Notes: generated by a model from the letters alone, not told the origin. DNA of 54,687 bases from an uncultured Prevotellaceae bacterium (GCA_946540735.1 CAMNIN010000019.1:1-54687); one strand, 5' to 3'. Positions 45,083 to 54,313 are shown, counted from the stretch's first letter. Numbers and translations are program-made.

Positions 45083-47116
45083 TTATCTGACGACTTTCTT
45101 GCCCGAGACGATATAAATCGCTTTGGGATGCGCGCTCTCGTTAGAGAAGCCTTCCAAAGCACGTCCTTCGATATCATAGATGCCCTCAGCATGTGGGTTA
45201 CCAGCCCCCCTGACCTGTTGGATGGCAGTAGCGGCGTCAAACTCCACGATGGCATTCTTGTATTTTTCCCATCCCTCTGCCTGAGCATACTTGCTTCTCG
45301 TCCCCTTGGGCACATAAAGTTTGCGGAGCGACAGGTCGAGGTCATCGATCGCACTCTCATCAATCACTGGCGGTTGCTCAGCGCAGACATAGGTGCGTGT
45401 CAGGTCGAAACAGCGGTTGAACGCGTATTTTCCGATTTCCCTGACCGTTTCGGGAATCAACAGCCTCTCATAAAGGTAGCGTCCTGCGAAGGCATAGTCA
45501 TGGATTTTCTGAGTACCCTGCGGGATGACGTAATACACCTCGGAGCCACTCACGGGGAAACATTCGATCAATTCGGTGTAATCCCTGGAGAACACCATGT
45601 CGTCGAGAACGCGGAACTCGCTCTGCGGTCCGGCAGTCAGGGAGACATGCTCCAGGTTGTTGCACTGCGCGAACACGCCATCCTGATAGGTCACCAGGTT
45701 GTTGGGCAAAGTGACATCAATCAAAGCAGAGCAACCGCAGAAAGCCTTATATGGCATCTCATTGTCGGAGGTAGTGACCCACTCCACACCGTCCTCGACC
45801 AGGTAAGGCTCGCCACCCGCCACGATAGAGGCTCCGCTCAAATCGAGGACCGAGAGGTTTCCGAAGACGCCATGCCCTGTGGAAGTAGCTCCAGCCATGC
45901 TTCTCAAAGTCTTCAGGTCGCTGCTGTTGATATTTCCTTTCACCGAGAGGCTCACGACAGTGTCTCTCTGCTCGTCGGTGAGCAAGTCAGCCAAGGTGCC
46001 AGGTTGAGAGACATCGACGACCACCGTCTCTGTAGTGATCCGTGAGGGAGTGCATCTGAGGACCATGTCCTGATACATGGAGAAATCATACAAGCCATAG
46101 AATATCACGAGAGAAGAGATATCGAAATAGCCATCCATATCTCCATCCCATCCCCAGTTGATATAGATCTTTCCTGTGCTGTCATAGCCATGGAGCACGA
46201 ACTCATGTCCGGTGAAAGTCGCATCCGATCCCCCGTAGATGATGGGAATTTTCGCACTCAGAGTCTCGAAAATTTTGTCCATCCACTCCTGTTCGGTGAA
46301 GTCATCCCGGTTGAAAGTGATGGCATAAGGATATCCGAGATTGGTTCTCAGTCCATGACACAGGCTCTCATTGTATGCCCCTGTGCCTCCCGCGGCATAC
46401 TGCGCTTTCATGGCCAGTCCTACATGATAATTCAGTTTGGCCACGGCGTTTTTCTGAGCAGAAGTGCTTCCCATCGTGCCATACCGGTTGAGCATGAGGT
46501 TATAATCATAGGACACCCCCTCGATGTCAGCCTCATATTTCTTACCCTCCAAATTACCGAAGGGATAGAACGTATAGACCGTTCCCTTGCCTTGAGAAGG
46601 CCATTCGTTATAGCGAAGCACCTGTGAGGCAGCTGTGGCCACGCATCCTGTCGGCATACCAGTCGGGCAAAGGTCATTATAGGGAGTATCCTGTCCCCAT
46701 TTGGTCTTCAACAACGGAGCCACCCTCTCAGGGAACCGGTCAGGGTCAGGAGCGATGCTGTGGACAGGAGTTGAGATCCGCCGTTTCGTCACGTTGCCGA
46801 TGGCATCGAGCCACCATTTGAAGTTCTCATTGGCGGTATTCGGGTCATAGATGCTGGAGGAATAGCCCAGCACGAGCGGGAACATATCGTCTTTCGACAC
46901 CACAGCGAAGCCCCCGTCACGGTATCCCATCACAGCCACTCCGCCATTCTCGCCGAGTTGCATCACCGTGCGTTGCGCATTTCGCCTGCCCTGAGCGTCG
47001 TCGGCAGCCATAAGCACCTGCCGGGCAGCCTGTTTCATCTGTTGTAAATCACGGGGTTTGGCGTTGGCCGTCCAAACGACGCACACCATCATAAGAACCG
47101 TAAACAATTTTTTCAT
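45083..47116 (-). CDS. C10-family cysteine protease with leucine-rich repeats
   Basis: The 677-residue protein has a signal peptide (MKKLFTVLMMVCVVWTANAK), a Spi-like pro-domain, and a C10 (streptopain-type) catalytic domain: catalytic Cys158 in TGCVATAASQVLRYNEWP and His304 in GHEFVLHGYDSTGKIYINWG. A BspA/LRR_5-type repeat region covers about 430-620 (AFCGCSALIDVTLPNNLVTY). It ends GIYDIEGRALEGFS...AIYIVSGKKVVR, a Bacteroidales surface tail. Streptopain relatives cleave host proteins. Fusion of protease and LRR suggests surface-attached proteolysis. It starts 24 bp after the AlaX-like gene. Confidence 0.9.
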   Translation of the reverse strand: MKKLFTVLMMVCVVWTANAKPRDLQQMKQAARQVLMAADDAQGRRNAQRTVMQLGENGGVAVMGYRDGGFAVVSKDDMFPLVLGYSSSIYDPNTANENFKWWLDAIGNVTKRRISTPVHSIAPDPDRFPERVAPLLKTKWGQDTPYNDLCPTGMPTGCVATAASQVLRYNEWPSQGKGTVYTFYPFGNLEGKKYEADIEGVSYDYNLMLNRYGTMGSTSAQKNAVAKLNYHVGLAMKAQYAAGGTGAYNESLCHGLRTNLGYPYAITFNRDDFTEQEWMDKIFETLSAKIPIIYGGSDATFTGHEFVLHGYDSTGKIYINWGWDGDMDGYFDISSLVIFYGLYDFSMYQDMVLRCTPSRITTETVVVDVSQPGTLADLLTDEQRDTVVSLSVKGNINSSDLKTLRSMAGATSTGHGVFGNLSVLDLSGASIVAGGEPYLVEDGVEWVTTSDNEMPYKAFCGCSALIDVTLPNNLVTYQDGVFAQCNNLEHVSLTAGPQSEFRVLDDMVFSRDYTELIECFPVSGSEVYYVIPQGTQKIHDYAFAGRYLYERLLIPETVREIGKYAFNRCFDLTRTYVCAEQPPVIDESAIDDLDLSLRKLYVPKGTRSKYAQAEGWEKYKNAIVEFDAATAIQQVRGAGNPHAEGIYDIEGRALEGFSNESAHPKAIYIVSGKKVVR

Positions 47117-47140
47117 AGTCGTTTATTTAATCACTTTTGA

Positions 47141-47611
47141 CTAAGGTATCACCTTGAACCGTATGCGGAAAGTATGCTGGTGCTCATCCCAGTTGGTGCC
47201 GAGCAGTTCGAAACGACCGATCTGTGCCGTGGACCGCACATGCTTGCCCAGGCACGTGCAGACATCGTAGTCGCCGATTCTCACCAGTCTGACCGACCTG
47301 GACACCCCTTTGGGCAGTCGCGAGGCATCAATTTCCTCAGGCAGGTCGTCCAGGTCGACCACCTCGTAAGTGACAGGCAGGTCGGCTTCGATCAGCTCAT
47401 TCATCCGCCTTTCGATCTCCTTCTCCTGTTTTCGGTCGGGCTTACGGTCAAGCACATAACTGATTTTGCTCTTTTTTCTTTCCACATGCGCATTGTTTGA
47501 CCTCTCGCAGCCAAACATCCTCACCATGGTTTGATTGAGCAAATGTTCTGCCGTATGGGCAGGCGGGAACTCATCTTTGTTGTGTTCGTTGAAGGAAAAA
47601 TCTTCATCCAT
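47141..47611 (-). CDS. AlaX-like tRNA-editing domain protein
   Basis: Counted from the ATG at 47611 this is 156 residues; a TTG at 47635 in frame would overlap the amylase stop. The HxxxH motif HTAEHLL (about residues 19-23) and a later C-x3-H (CTCLGKHV) are the zinc site of threonyl/alanyl-tRNA synthetase second additional (SAD) domains, seen in free-standing AlaX editing proteins. The protein removes mischarged amino acids from tRNA. It is short for AlaX, so it may be the minimal type. It sits between a GH13 gene and a protease gene, an unusual setting. Confidence 0.8.
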   Translation of the reverse strand: MDEDFSFNEHNKDEFPPAHTAEHLLNQTMVRMFGCERSNNAHVERKKSKISYVLDRKPDRKQEKEIERRMNELIEADLPVTYEVVDLDDLPEEIDASRLPKGVSRSVRLVRIGDYDVCTCLGKHVRSTAQIGRFELLGTNWDEHQHTFRIRFKVIP

Positions 47612-47631
47612 GAGCGTCAGCGGTTTTTGAA

Positions 47632-49299
47632 TCAAACGATCATCATTTTGTAAGCACGTCCATTGTAGGCAGCGACGTGGACCGGGATGCCTTCTTCGGG
47701 CGACACGGAAAGAGACGCAGTCTCACCCGTGAGCAAATCCGTGGCCTTCACCTTTCCACCCCTCATCTGGAGGTATTCGAAGGCATGCTGTGGGATGCGG
47801 ACCTCGCAATCCACCTCCTCGCCACTGAAGTTGGCCACGACCAGGATCAGTTGCCGGCCCTGTTTCCGCAGGAAAGCGAACTGCCGCTCAGCCAACTGCG
47901 GATTGACGTACATCAAGTCGTAGAACACCCCTTCACGCAGGGCATCCTCTTGATTGGCAGCCGTCAGGACCTGCGCATAGCGTTTCTCCAGTTCCCTTTC
48001 CGCCTTTTTCTGTTTGCGGCGGTCGAAGAAGCCCCTTCTCACCGTGTCCATCGACCAGTAGTCGAAGATAGTGGTACGTCCGTCGAGGCCACTGAAGCCC
48101 TCCTGGTCCATGCCACGCTCACCAAACTCCTGCCCGTTATAGAGCATGAATGGCGATTTGCCCATCCAAGCGGCGACGATGAGAGCCGGGATGCCTTTCA
48201 GGGCATCGCCGGCGAAGAAATCGCTGGCCAGCCGCTGCTCATCATGGTTCTCCAAGAAGAACAACATGTGACCGAGGATATCGTCATTGGCCTGCCACTG
48301 CCTTGTGATATCGGCAGCCCATCTTCTATGGCAAACCACATCCCTCAGGCAATCATACATGCCCACCTTGTCGTAGAGGAAATCGAAACCCGCCCGTATA
48401 TAATTGCGGTATTCCGCGGGGTTATACACCTCGCCGATGAACTTCACCTGAGGATAGGCGAATTTCACCTTATCGGTGGCCCAGTGCCAGAAAGCGGCAG
48501 GCACCATCTCGGCCATATCGCATCTGAAAGCGTCGATGCCTTTTGAAGCCCAGAACAAGAGGATGTCAGACATCTTGCTCCAAGTGTCGGGTATGGGGTC
48601 AAAATGCTCCGATCGTCCTCCTGCGTCGCAATAGTCGACGCCATAATTCAATTTCACCGTCTCATACCAGTCATTTCCACCCGGGCAGTTGTCGAAATGG
48701 TCGTTGCCCGTGGCTTTTGCCGGAGACTCCACATAAGGTCTGCCCTCATCAACAGGCAGTCGTGAAGTATCGAGATCCTGTCCCCAGCAGTAGTAGAAAT
48801 TGTTGGATGGAGAGAAGTGCATGTGGGTGTCGTCATTCTCTCCGAGGTCTTTCACCGTCTCCGGCTTTGCGACAGAATGGTATTCCCTTGCCACATGGTT
48901 GGGCACGAAGTCGATGATGACTTTCATGCCCGCCTCATGGGTTCGGGTCACCAGTTGCTCAAATTCCTCCATCCGTTGGTCGACATCCACGGCCAGGTCA
49001 GGGTCTACGTCATAGTAGTCGGCAATGGCATAGGGAGATCCAGCCCGCCCTTTCACCACCATGGGAGTCTGCCTGGGTATGCCAAACTTGGAATAGTCGG
49101 TCGTCGTGGCATGTCGGATGACTCCCGTGTACCACACGTGCGTCACCCCCATCTGTCGGATTCTCGACAAGATGGACTCATCGATATCATTGAGTTTTCC
49201 GCAACCGTTGTCGCCGATACTGCCATTGGCCATCTTCGGCACACTACGGTTGGCGAAAACTCTTGTGAGGATTTGATATATGACTGGTTTTTCCTGCAT
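47632..49299 (-). CDS. GH13 alpha-amylase-family enzyme
   Basis: The 555-residue protein is a glycoside hydrolase family 13 barrel without a signal peptide, so it is probably cytoplasmic. The catalytic triad is D261 (DAFRCDMAEM), E290 (IGEVYN) and D353 (LENHDEQR); conserved region I is DFVPNHV. A C-terminal beta-domain ends KMMIV. It likely cleaves or rearranges alpha-1,4-glucans. A strong Shine-Dalgarno (GAGGAGG) lies about 4 bases before the ATG. It starts 15 bp after fabD. Confidence 0.92.
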   Translation of the reverse strand: MQEKPVIYQILTRVFANRSVPKMANGSIGDNGCGKLNDIDESILSRIRQMGVTHVWYTGVIRHATTTDYSKFGIPRQTPMVVKGRAGSPYAIADYYDVDPDLAVDVDQRMEEFEQLVTRTHEAGMKVIIDFVPNHVAREYHSVAKPETVKDLGENDDTHMHFSPSNNFYYCWGQDLDTSRLPVDEGRPYVESPAKATGNDHFDNCPGGNDWYETVKLNYGVDYCDAGGRSEHFDPIPDTWSKMSDILLFWASKGIDAFRCDMAEMVPAAFWHWATDKVKFAYPQVKFIGEVYNPAEYRNYIRAGFDFLYDKVGMYDCLRDVVCHRRWAADITRQWQANDDILGHMLFFLENHDEQRLASDFFAGDALKGIPALIVAAWMGKSPFMLYNGQEFGERGMDQEGFSGLDGRTTIFDYWSMDTVRRGFFDRRKQKKAERELEKRYAQVLTAANQEDALREGVFYDLMYVNPQLAERQFAFLRKQGRQLILVVANFSGEEVDCEVRIPQHAFEYLQMRGGKVKATDLLTGETASLSVSPEEGIPVHVAAYNGRAYKMMIV

Positions 49300-49314
49300 G
49301 CGGCCTCCTCTGGA

Positions 49315-50208
49315 CTAAGATTCGATGCCGTGAGCCGTCACATCCTTGCTGATGCGAGCGATCATGCCCTGCAGAGCCTTACCGGGGCCACACTCTGTGA
49401 AGTCATCAGCACCATCAGCGATCATGTTCTGCACACACTGTGTCCATCTCACGCTGCTGGTCAGCTGTGCGATCAGATTAGCCTTGATCTCAGCGGGATC
49501 CGTATGAGGTTTGCCATCCACATTCTGGTAGACGGGGCATTGCGGTTTGTTGATGACCGTCTGCTCAATAGCTTTCTGCAGCTCATCCTTTGCGGGCTGC
49601 ATCAGCGGTGAGTGGAAAGCGCCACCCACCTTCAGTGGCAGAGCGCGCTTGGCCCCGGCAGCCTTGATACGGGCACACGCCTCGTTGATGGCTTCCACGT
49701 TGCCGGAGATGACAAGTTGTCCTGGGCAATTGAAGTTGGCAGCGACCACGACTCCCTTACCCTCCTTGCTCACCTCGGCACAGATTTCCTCCACTTTCTC
49801 GTCGGCGAGACCGATAATGGCAGCCATTGTGGAAGGAGCGGCCTCGCAAGCTTTTTGCATGGCCATGGCACGGGCGTAGACCAGTTTGAGTCCATCCTCG
49901 AAATTGAGTGCGCCGGCAGCCACCAAGGCAGAGAACTCACCCAGTGAGTGGCCTGCGGTCATGGCAGGTTTGAAATCGTCGCCCATGCAGAGAGCGCTGA
50001 TCACGCTGTGGAGGAAGACGGCGGGCTGTGTCACCTTGGTCTGGCGCAGGTCCTCGTCAGTCCCCTCAAACATGATGTCGGTTATCCTATACCCAAGAAT
50101 CTCATTGGCTTTCTCGAAAAGATCCTTAGCCATGGCATTGTTCTCATAGAGATCTTTGCCCATTCCCACGAACTGTGCTCCCTGACCGGGAAAAACAAAT
50201 GCTTTCAT
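49315..50208 (-). CDS. fabD: Malonyl-CoA:ACP transacylase
   Basis: The 297-residue enzyme loads malonyl groups onto acyl carrier protein for fatty-acid synthesis. The catalytic serine is S88 in GHSLGE; the oxyanion start FPGQGAQFVGMG and the histidine segment GAFHSPLM are present. It is the first gene of a run with the GH13, AlaX-like and protease genes, and has its own promoter at 50294-50301. Confidence 0.97.
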   Translation of the reverse strand: MKAFVFPGQGAQFVGMGKDLYENNAMAKDLFEKANEILGYRITDIMFEGTDEDLRQTKVTQPAVFLHSVISALCMGDDFKPAMTAGHSLGEFSALVAAGALNFEDGLKLVYARAMAMQKACEAAPSTMAAIIGLADEKVEEICAEVSKEGKGVVVAANFNCPGQLVISGNVEAINEACARIKAAGAKRALPLKVGGAFHSPLMQPAKDELQKAIEQTVINKPQCPVYQNVDGKPHTDPAEIKANLIAQLTSSVRWTQCVQNMIADGADDFTECGPGKALQGMIARISKDVTAHGIES

Positions 50209-50293
50209 CTTTTTACTTTAAATTACCTTGCCGCTTCTGAGAGTCGGCAATTGACTAATAATACTGATTTTGAAATACTTTTATTTCAAGTTG

Positions 50294-50301
50294 CAAAATT
50301 A
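50294..50301 (-). promoter_or_regulatory. -7 element of fabD promoter
   Basis: TAATTTTG on the minus strand lies 86 bp before the fabD start. The 279-bp gap 50209-50487 contains this and the rplI terminator and no gene that I see. Confidence 0.6.
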
Positions 50302-50427
50302 CAACAAAAAAAGCAGTCGCACAAATTATGGGCGCAGAAATGGAAGCGTAATGCTATGACAATATCAAAAATGGATAAAAGTTTGTCAAGAGGCTTTTTT
50401 TACAATTTTTGCTCACCATAAAGCACG

Positions 50428-50464
50428 AAAAAAACCGGCAAATCGGTTTCACCCGACTGCCGGT
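50428..50464 (-). terminator. Terminator of rpsF-rpsR-rplI operon
   Basis: Outer arms ACCGGCA/TGCCGGT and inner arms TCGG/CCGA form a stem; on the minus strand it is followed by seven T residues. It lies 23 bp after the rplI stop. Confidence 0.9.
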
Positions 50465-50487
50465 CTATCATTGGAGAAAAATTGAAA

Positions 50488-51045
50488 TTACTCAGCTGCG
50501 GGAGCCTCTTCCTCCTCGGCGGGAGCCTCCACCTCTGTAGCAGTCTCCTCAACGGGAGCCTCCTCAGCGGGAGTCTCTTCGACGGGAGCGGGAGCGGGCT
50601 CCTGGTTCTCTGCGAGCACCTTGACGGGAAGTTTCACCTCCACGTCCTTGAAGAAGTGCACGGTAGCCTCATACTCACCCACATGCTTGATATCGTGCAT
50701 GGTGATGATCTTGCGGTCGATCTCGATGCCTTTCTTGGCAAGTTCCTGAGCCACGATAGCAGCGTTGACAGATCCGTAGAGCTGTCCTGTGGAACTGACC
50801 TTGGCCAGAACCTCGACGACCACGCCCTCGAGCTGGTCGGCACGTTTCTGAGCGGCATTCTTCTGGACCTCGATTTTGTGAGCCTGCTGGCGGAGGTTCT
50901 CAGCGAGCACCTTCAGTGCGGAAGGAGTAGCGATGACGCCTTTTTTCTTCGGGATGAGGAAGTTACGGCCATAGCCAGGCTTCACATCCACCACATCGTT
51001 CTTGTATCCGAGACCGATGATATCTTCTTTCAGTATAATCTTCAT
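50488..51045 (-). CDS. rplI: 50S ribosomal protein L9 with acidic tail
   Basis: The first 148 or so residues are standard L9: MKIILKEDIIGLGYKNDVVDVKPGYGRNFL and the C-terminal domain with FGSVNAAIVAQEL-like RNA-binding segment. After KLPVKVLAENQEP come about 37 extra residues almost only of Glu, Ala, Pro, Val and Thr, absent in most L9 proteins. The ATG is preceded by AAAGGAGG, a strong ribosome binding site. It is the last gene of the operon. Confidence 0.97.
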   Translation of the reverse strand: MKIILKEDIIGLGYKNDVVDVKPGYGRNFLIPKKKGVIATPSALKVLAENLRQQAHKIEVQKNAAQKRADQLEGVVVEVLAKVSSTGQLYGSVNAAIVAQELAKKGIEIDRKIITMHDIKHVGEYEATVHFFKDVEVKLPVKVLAENQEPAPAPVEETPAEEAPVEETATEVEAPAEEEEAPAAE

Positions 51046-51063
51046 GCTGTTTCCTCCTTTTTA

Positions 51064-51333
51064 TTACTTCATCAAATCGGTTACGTAAGGAAGCAGAGCG
51101 ATCTGGCGTGCGCGCTTGATAGCGGTAGCCACGCGGCGCTGATACTTCAGAGAAGTGCCTGTGATGCGACGGGGCAGGATTTTCCCTTGCTCGTTGAGGA
51201 ACTTCTTGAGGAACTCAGGGTCTTTGTAGTCGATATACTTGATACCGCTTTTCTTGAAGCGGCAGTATTTTTTCTTTTTGGTGTCGACTGACGGCGGGGT
51301 CAGGTAACGGATCTCAGTATCTTTCTCAGCCAT
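51064..51333 (-). CDS. rpsR: 30S ribosomal protein S18
   Basis: The 89-residue protein has the S18 core [37 protein letters not shown] and [15 protein letters not shown]. It is translated 2 bp after rpsF with a GAGGAGG ribosome binding site overlapping the rpsF end. S18 binds S6 on the 30S platform. No ssb gene lies between rpsF and rpsR, in contrast to enterobacteria. Confidence 0.98.
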   Translation of the reverse strand: MAEKDTEIRYLTPPSVDTKKKKYCRFKKSGIKYIDYKDPEFLKKFLNEQGKILPRRITGTSLKYQRRVATAIKRARQIALLPYVTDLMK

Positions 51334-51335
51334 TG

Positions 51336-51680
51336 TTATGCCTCCTCTTTTTTACCTAATTTAATACGTCTCTTCTCAGCATACTGTGCAGCATACTTGT
51401 CGAGTTTCACAGTCATGAAACGAATGACTTTCTCATCACGGCGGTAGCCGGTCTCAAGAGTTTTGATCACTTCTGGCTCAGCTTTGAACTCGATCAGGAC
51501 ATAGAAGCCCGATGATTTCTTCTGAATAGCGTAAGCCAGTTTCAGTCTTCCCCAGGCCTCTTCATTCACGATTTCTGCACCATTGTCGGTGAGGATTTTC
51601 TTGAATTTAGCGACCGTTTCCTTCATCTGATCATCAGACAAAACGGGAGTTAAAATGAAAACGGTTTCGTATTGATTCAT
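51336..51680 (-). CDS. rpsF: 30S ribosomal protein S6
   Basis: The 114-residue protein matches S6: [38 protein letters not shown] and [16 protein letters not shown], plus a short basic-acidic tail. It is first in the rpsF-rpsR-rplI operon, with a promoter at 51726-51733. Confidence 0.98.
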   Translation of the reverse strand: MNQYETVFILTPVLSDDQMKETVAKFKKILTDNGAEIVNEEAWGRLKLAYAIQKKSSGFYVLIEFKAEPEVIKTLETGYRRDEKVIRFMTVKLDKYAAQYAEKRRIKLGKKEEA

Positions 51681-51725
51681 ACTAAAAAATAAATGATTTT
51701 AAAAAAATTTTGCGAAAATGCGGTG

Positions 51726-51774
51726 CAAAGGTACTGCTTTTTCTTCACCTTACAAAATTTTTTCCTTAATTTTG
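51726..51774. promoter_or_regulatory. Divergent promoters of rpsF and small membrane gene
   Basis: Minus strand TACCTTTG is at 51726-51733 and serves rpsF. Plus strand TAATTTTG is at 51767-51774 and serves the 60-residue gene, 18 bp before its ATG. Both match TAnnTTTG. Confidence 0.6.
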
Positions 51775-51792
51775 CCTTGAAATCGTTATATT

Positions 51793-51975
51793 ATGCAGAG
51801 AAAGAGGTTAAAAAGGATAGGATTGCTGATGGTTTTCGCCTGTATGTTGCTTCTGGGCATCGGTTTTCCCTTGCATTTGGTCGACAGCAACATCTATCTG
51901 TTGTGCTGTCTGTTGCTGGCCATCGTCGGTGTGGTGACCTACGTCAGGTCGGTGAAAGGTGAGGGAAGATACTGA
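51793..51975 (+). CDS. Small two-helix membrane protein
   Basis: The 60-residue protein begins MQRKRLKRIG and has hydrophobic segments at about residues 10-27 (LLMVFACMLLLGIGFPLH) and 34-50 (IYLLCCLLLAIVGVVTY), ending RSVKGEGRY. A basic N terminus and two helices suggest an inner-membrane hairpin. It is divergent from rpsF and convergent with rprY. No family recognised. Confidence 0.6.
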   Translation: MQRKRLKRIGLLMVFACMLLLGIGFPLHLVDSNIYLLCCLLLAIVGVVTYVRSVKGEGRY

Positions 51976-52003
51976 GCATGTCCGTCCTTTCCATGAAGCG
52001 CAA

Positions 52004-52036
52004 GCCCCAAGTCGCCATTGGAAGCGGACTTGGGGC
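52004..52036. terminator. Hairpin between convergent genes
   Basis: GCCCCAAGTC and GACTTGGGGC form a perfect 10-bp stem between the 60-residue gene and rprY. It has no T tract; a bidirectional, atypical terminator is likely. Confidence 0.55.
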
Positions 52037-52072
52037 CGTGTCGTAGAAATGTATTATCCCTCGCGGTGAGAA

Positions 52073-52771
52073 TCACTCGCCGTCGGGAGTGATGAGTTTG
52101 TAGCCTTTTCCGTGGATGTTGATGATCTCTATCTGCGGGTCATCCTTGAGGTGCTTACGGAGTTTGGTGATATACACATCCATGGAGCGTGCATTGAAAT
52201 AGTTGTCGTCGATCCAGATGGTCTTCAGTGCGAAATCACGCTGCAGGATCTCGTTGGAATGAGCGCAGAGCAAGGCCAGCAGTTCATTCTCCTTTGTGGT
52301 GAGCTTGGTCTGTTTCTCACCGATGGAGAGCAGTTGTTTCTGGGTGTCGAACACGAAGTGCCCGATGTGGTAGAGTGTGGACTCCTTGTTTTTCTTTCCC
52401 CTCACCCGTCGCAGGATAGCCTCGATACGGAACACGAGTTCCTCCATCGAGAAGGGTTTGGTGATATAGTCATCCGCACCGATTTTGAAGCCTTCGAGGA
52501 TATCCTCTTTCATTTGCTTGGCCGTGAGGAAAATGATGGGAATCTCAGCATTGGCCTGCCGGATTTCCTGCGCCAGTGCGAATCCGTCTTTCTTGGGCAT
52601 CATCACGTCGAGCACGCAGATGTCGTACTTGTTTTTCAAGAACTCTTTGTATCCGGCTTCACCATCGAGGCAAAGTTCGGCCGTATATCCTTTGGCCTGG
52701 AGATACTCGCGAAGGAGCATACCGAGGTTTTCCTCGTCTTCGCACAATAGGATTTTCAATTTTTCTTCCAT
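52073..52771 (-). CDS. rprY: OmpR-family response regulator RprY
   Basis: The 232-residue protein has a receiver domain (LLCEDEENLG, phospho-acceptor aspartate in CVLDVMMPKKDG at about residue 55, then FLTAK) and an OmpR-type winged helix (about 135-230, LTTKENELLALL, RSMDVYITKLRKHL). It matches RprY of Bacteroides fragilis, whose kinase partner RprX is encoded just upstream on the same strand. RprXY has been linked to tetracycline-related regulation and oxidative stress. The pair is separated by 5 bp. Confidence 0.92.
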   Translation of the reverse strand: MEEKLKILLCEDEENLGMLLREYLQAKGYTAELCLDGEAGYKEFLKNKYDICVLDVMMPKKDGFALAQEIRQANAEIPIIFLTAKQMKEDILEGFKIGADDYITKPFSMEELVFRIEAILRRVRGKKNKESTLYHIGHFVFDTQKQLLSIGEKQTKLTTKENELLALLCAHSNEILQRDFALKTIWIDDNYFNARSMDVYITKLRKHLKDDPQIEIINIHGKGYKLITPDGE

Positions 52772-52776
52772 ATCGC

Positions 52777-54300
52777 TTAATTTTTAATAAATGGTAATGA
52801 TATCGTGAATTTGGTTCCTTTTCCGTATTCGCTCTCCACTTTGATGTCACCTTTGTGGAGGTCGACGATGTTTTTGACGTATGCCAGTCCGAGTCCGAAT
52901 CCCTTGACATCGTGCACGTTTCCGGTATGCACCCTATAGAATTTCTCGAAGATTTTCTTCAGGTTTTCCTTTTTGATGCCGATGCCATCATCCTTTACAG
53001 AGAGGCAGACATTGTCGCCTTCGTTCCAAGTGGACAGGAGCAGATTGACAGGTTTGTCGGGTTTCCTGTATTTGATCGCGTTATCGATGAGGTTGAAGAC
53101 CACATTGGTGAAATGCGTTTCGTCGACGAAGATAGCCGAGTCCACGGCCCCGATTTCAGTCTGTATTTTTCCCCCTGTATGCTCCACTCTGAGCGTGAAG
53201 GAGTGGGCAACGCTCTCCAGCATTTCGTTGATATCCACCTCTCGTTTTTTGCTGATGGCGTCCTGTTTGTCGAACATCGACATCTGTAAGACCTTCTCCA
53301 CCAGGAACCTCAGTCGTTTAGACTCCTCCTGGATGGCCCCTGCGATGTGCTTCATCATCCCCTCGGTCTTAGGCAGAGAGTCATCATTGAGCATCTGTGC
53401 GGCCAGGGAGATGCTGGAGATCGGCGTCTTGAGCTCATGGGTCATATTGTTGATGAAGTCATTTTTGATCTCCGAGTAGCGTTTCTGTCTGAACACCACC
53501 ACGATGGTGAAGATGAAGGTGATGAGCAGGATGACGGTGAAAGCGATGGCCGGCAGCATGAAGCGGATACTCGAGAAGATGTATTTGTTCATCTGCGGGA
53601 AATGTATTCTCACGATGCCCGTCTTATTGACCGGATCATTACGGTAGAGCACCTGTTCATAGGTATACTCCTCGCCCTCTTCGTCATAGTCAGGGCATCG
53701 ATAGACCTCGCGGCCCTCCTGTGTGCTCACGGTGAAGTGGTAAGGGATGCGTACGCCGTTGTTCTCGAGTTCCACTTTCAGGTCCTGGTCAAGTAGTCGG
53801 AAGTTGACCCGCTCCTCAAGAGGTTTTTCCGATGCGGAATAGAGGATGTTCATCACCACCCTGTCGAGGAGAGCTTTCTGATACACATAGCGATTGCGCA
53901 CGATTTCCTGCATCGACTTGCTGGTTTGCGACAATGTGCTTTTGTCATTCCTCACGATGAGCACCTTGGGCACCTGTGACGGTTTCACCTCCTCCATTTT
54001 GGTCTCAAACGAAGAGTAGCCCTTGGCGTGCGGCAGGTCGGGGTCGAGTGCGCTCGTCACCACCGTATCACTGGCTATCCGCTTTCTGTTGGCCGTACTG
54101 ACGTCCTGCTCGAGGAAGCGCAGCGTCTCGTTGAGCTCCAGGTTGCGCGACACCTGGTTGAGGGACCTGTTGACAGACTCGTCGAACTGCTCCTTCTTCA
54201 TGCTCACCATCTCGCTGATATATCTGATCTGCAAGAAGAGCAGAGCCAGGAACGATAGTCCCATGATCGTAGCTATAGCCCAAATCGTTTTCTTTTTCAT
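52777..54300 (-). CDS. rprX: Sensor histidine kinase RprX
   Basis: The 507-residue kinase has two membrane helices (about residues 7-25 and 250-272) around a periplasmic sensor domain, the H box MTHELKTPISS with His288, an N box NLIDNAIKY, and G boxes DDGIGIKKENL and GFGLGLAYV. It phosphorylates RprY. The promoter TATCTTTG ends 5 bases before the ATG, so the mRNA may be leaderless. Confidence 0.93.
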   Translation of the reverse strand: MKKKTIWAIATIMGLSFLALLFLQIRYISEMVSMKKEQFDESVNRSLNQVSRNLELNETLRFLEQDVSTANRKRIASDTVVTSALDPDLPHAKGYSSFETKMEEVKPSQVPKVLIVRNDKSTLSQTSKSMQEIVRNRYVYQKALLDRVVMNILYSASEKPLEERVNFRLLDQDLKVELENNGVRIPYHFTVSTQEGREVYRCPDYDEEGEEYTYEQVLYRNDPVNKTGIVRIHFPQMNKYIFSSIRFMLPAIAFTVILLITFIFTIVVVFRQKRYSEIKNDFINNMTHELKTPISSISLAAQMLNDDSLPKTEGMMKHIAGAIQEESKRLRFLVEKVLQMSMFDKQDAISKKREVDINEMLESVAHSFTLRVEHTGGKIQTEIGAVDSAIFVDETHFTNVVFNLIDNAIKYRKPDKPVNLLLSTWNEGDNVCLSVKDDGIGIKKENLKKIFEKFYRVHTGNVHDVKGFGLGLAYVKNIVDLHKGDIKVESEYGKGTKFTISLPFIKN

Positions 54301-54305
54301 GATTG

Positions 54306-54313
54306 CAAAGATA
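54306..54313 (-). promoter_or_regulatory. -7 element directly before rprX ATG
   Basis: TATCTTTG on the minus strand is separated from the rprX ATG (54300) by only 5 bases. In the Bacteroidetes promoter model the RNA would start at or next to the A of ATG. Confidence 0.6.
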
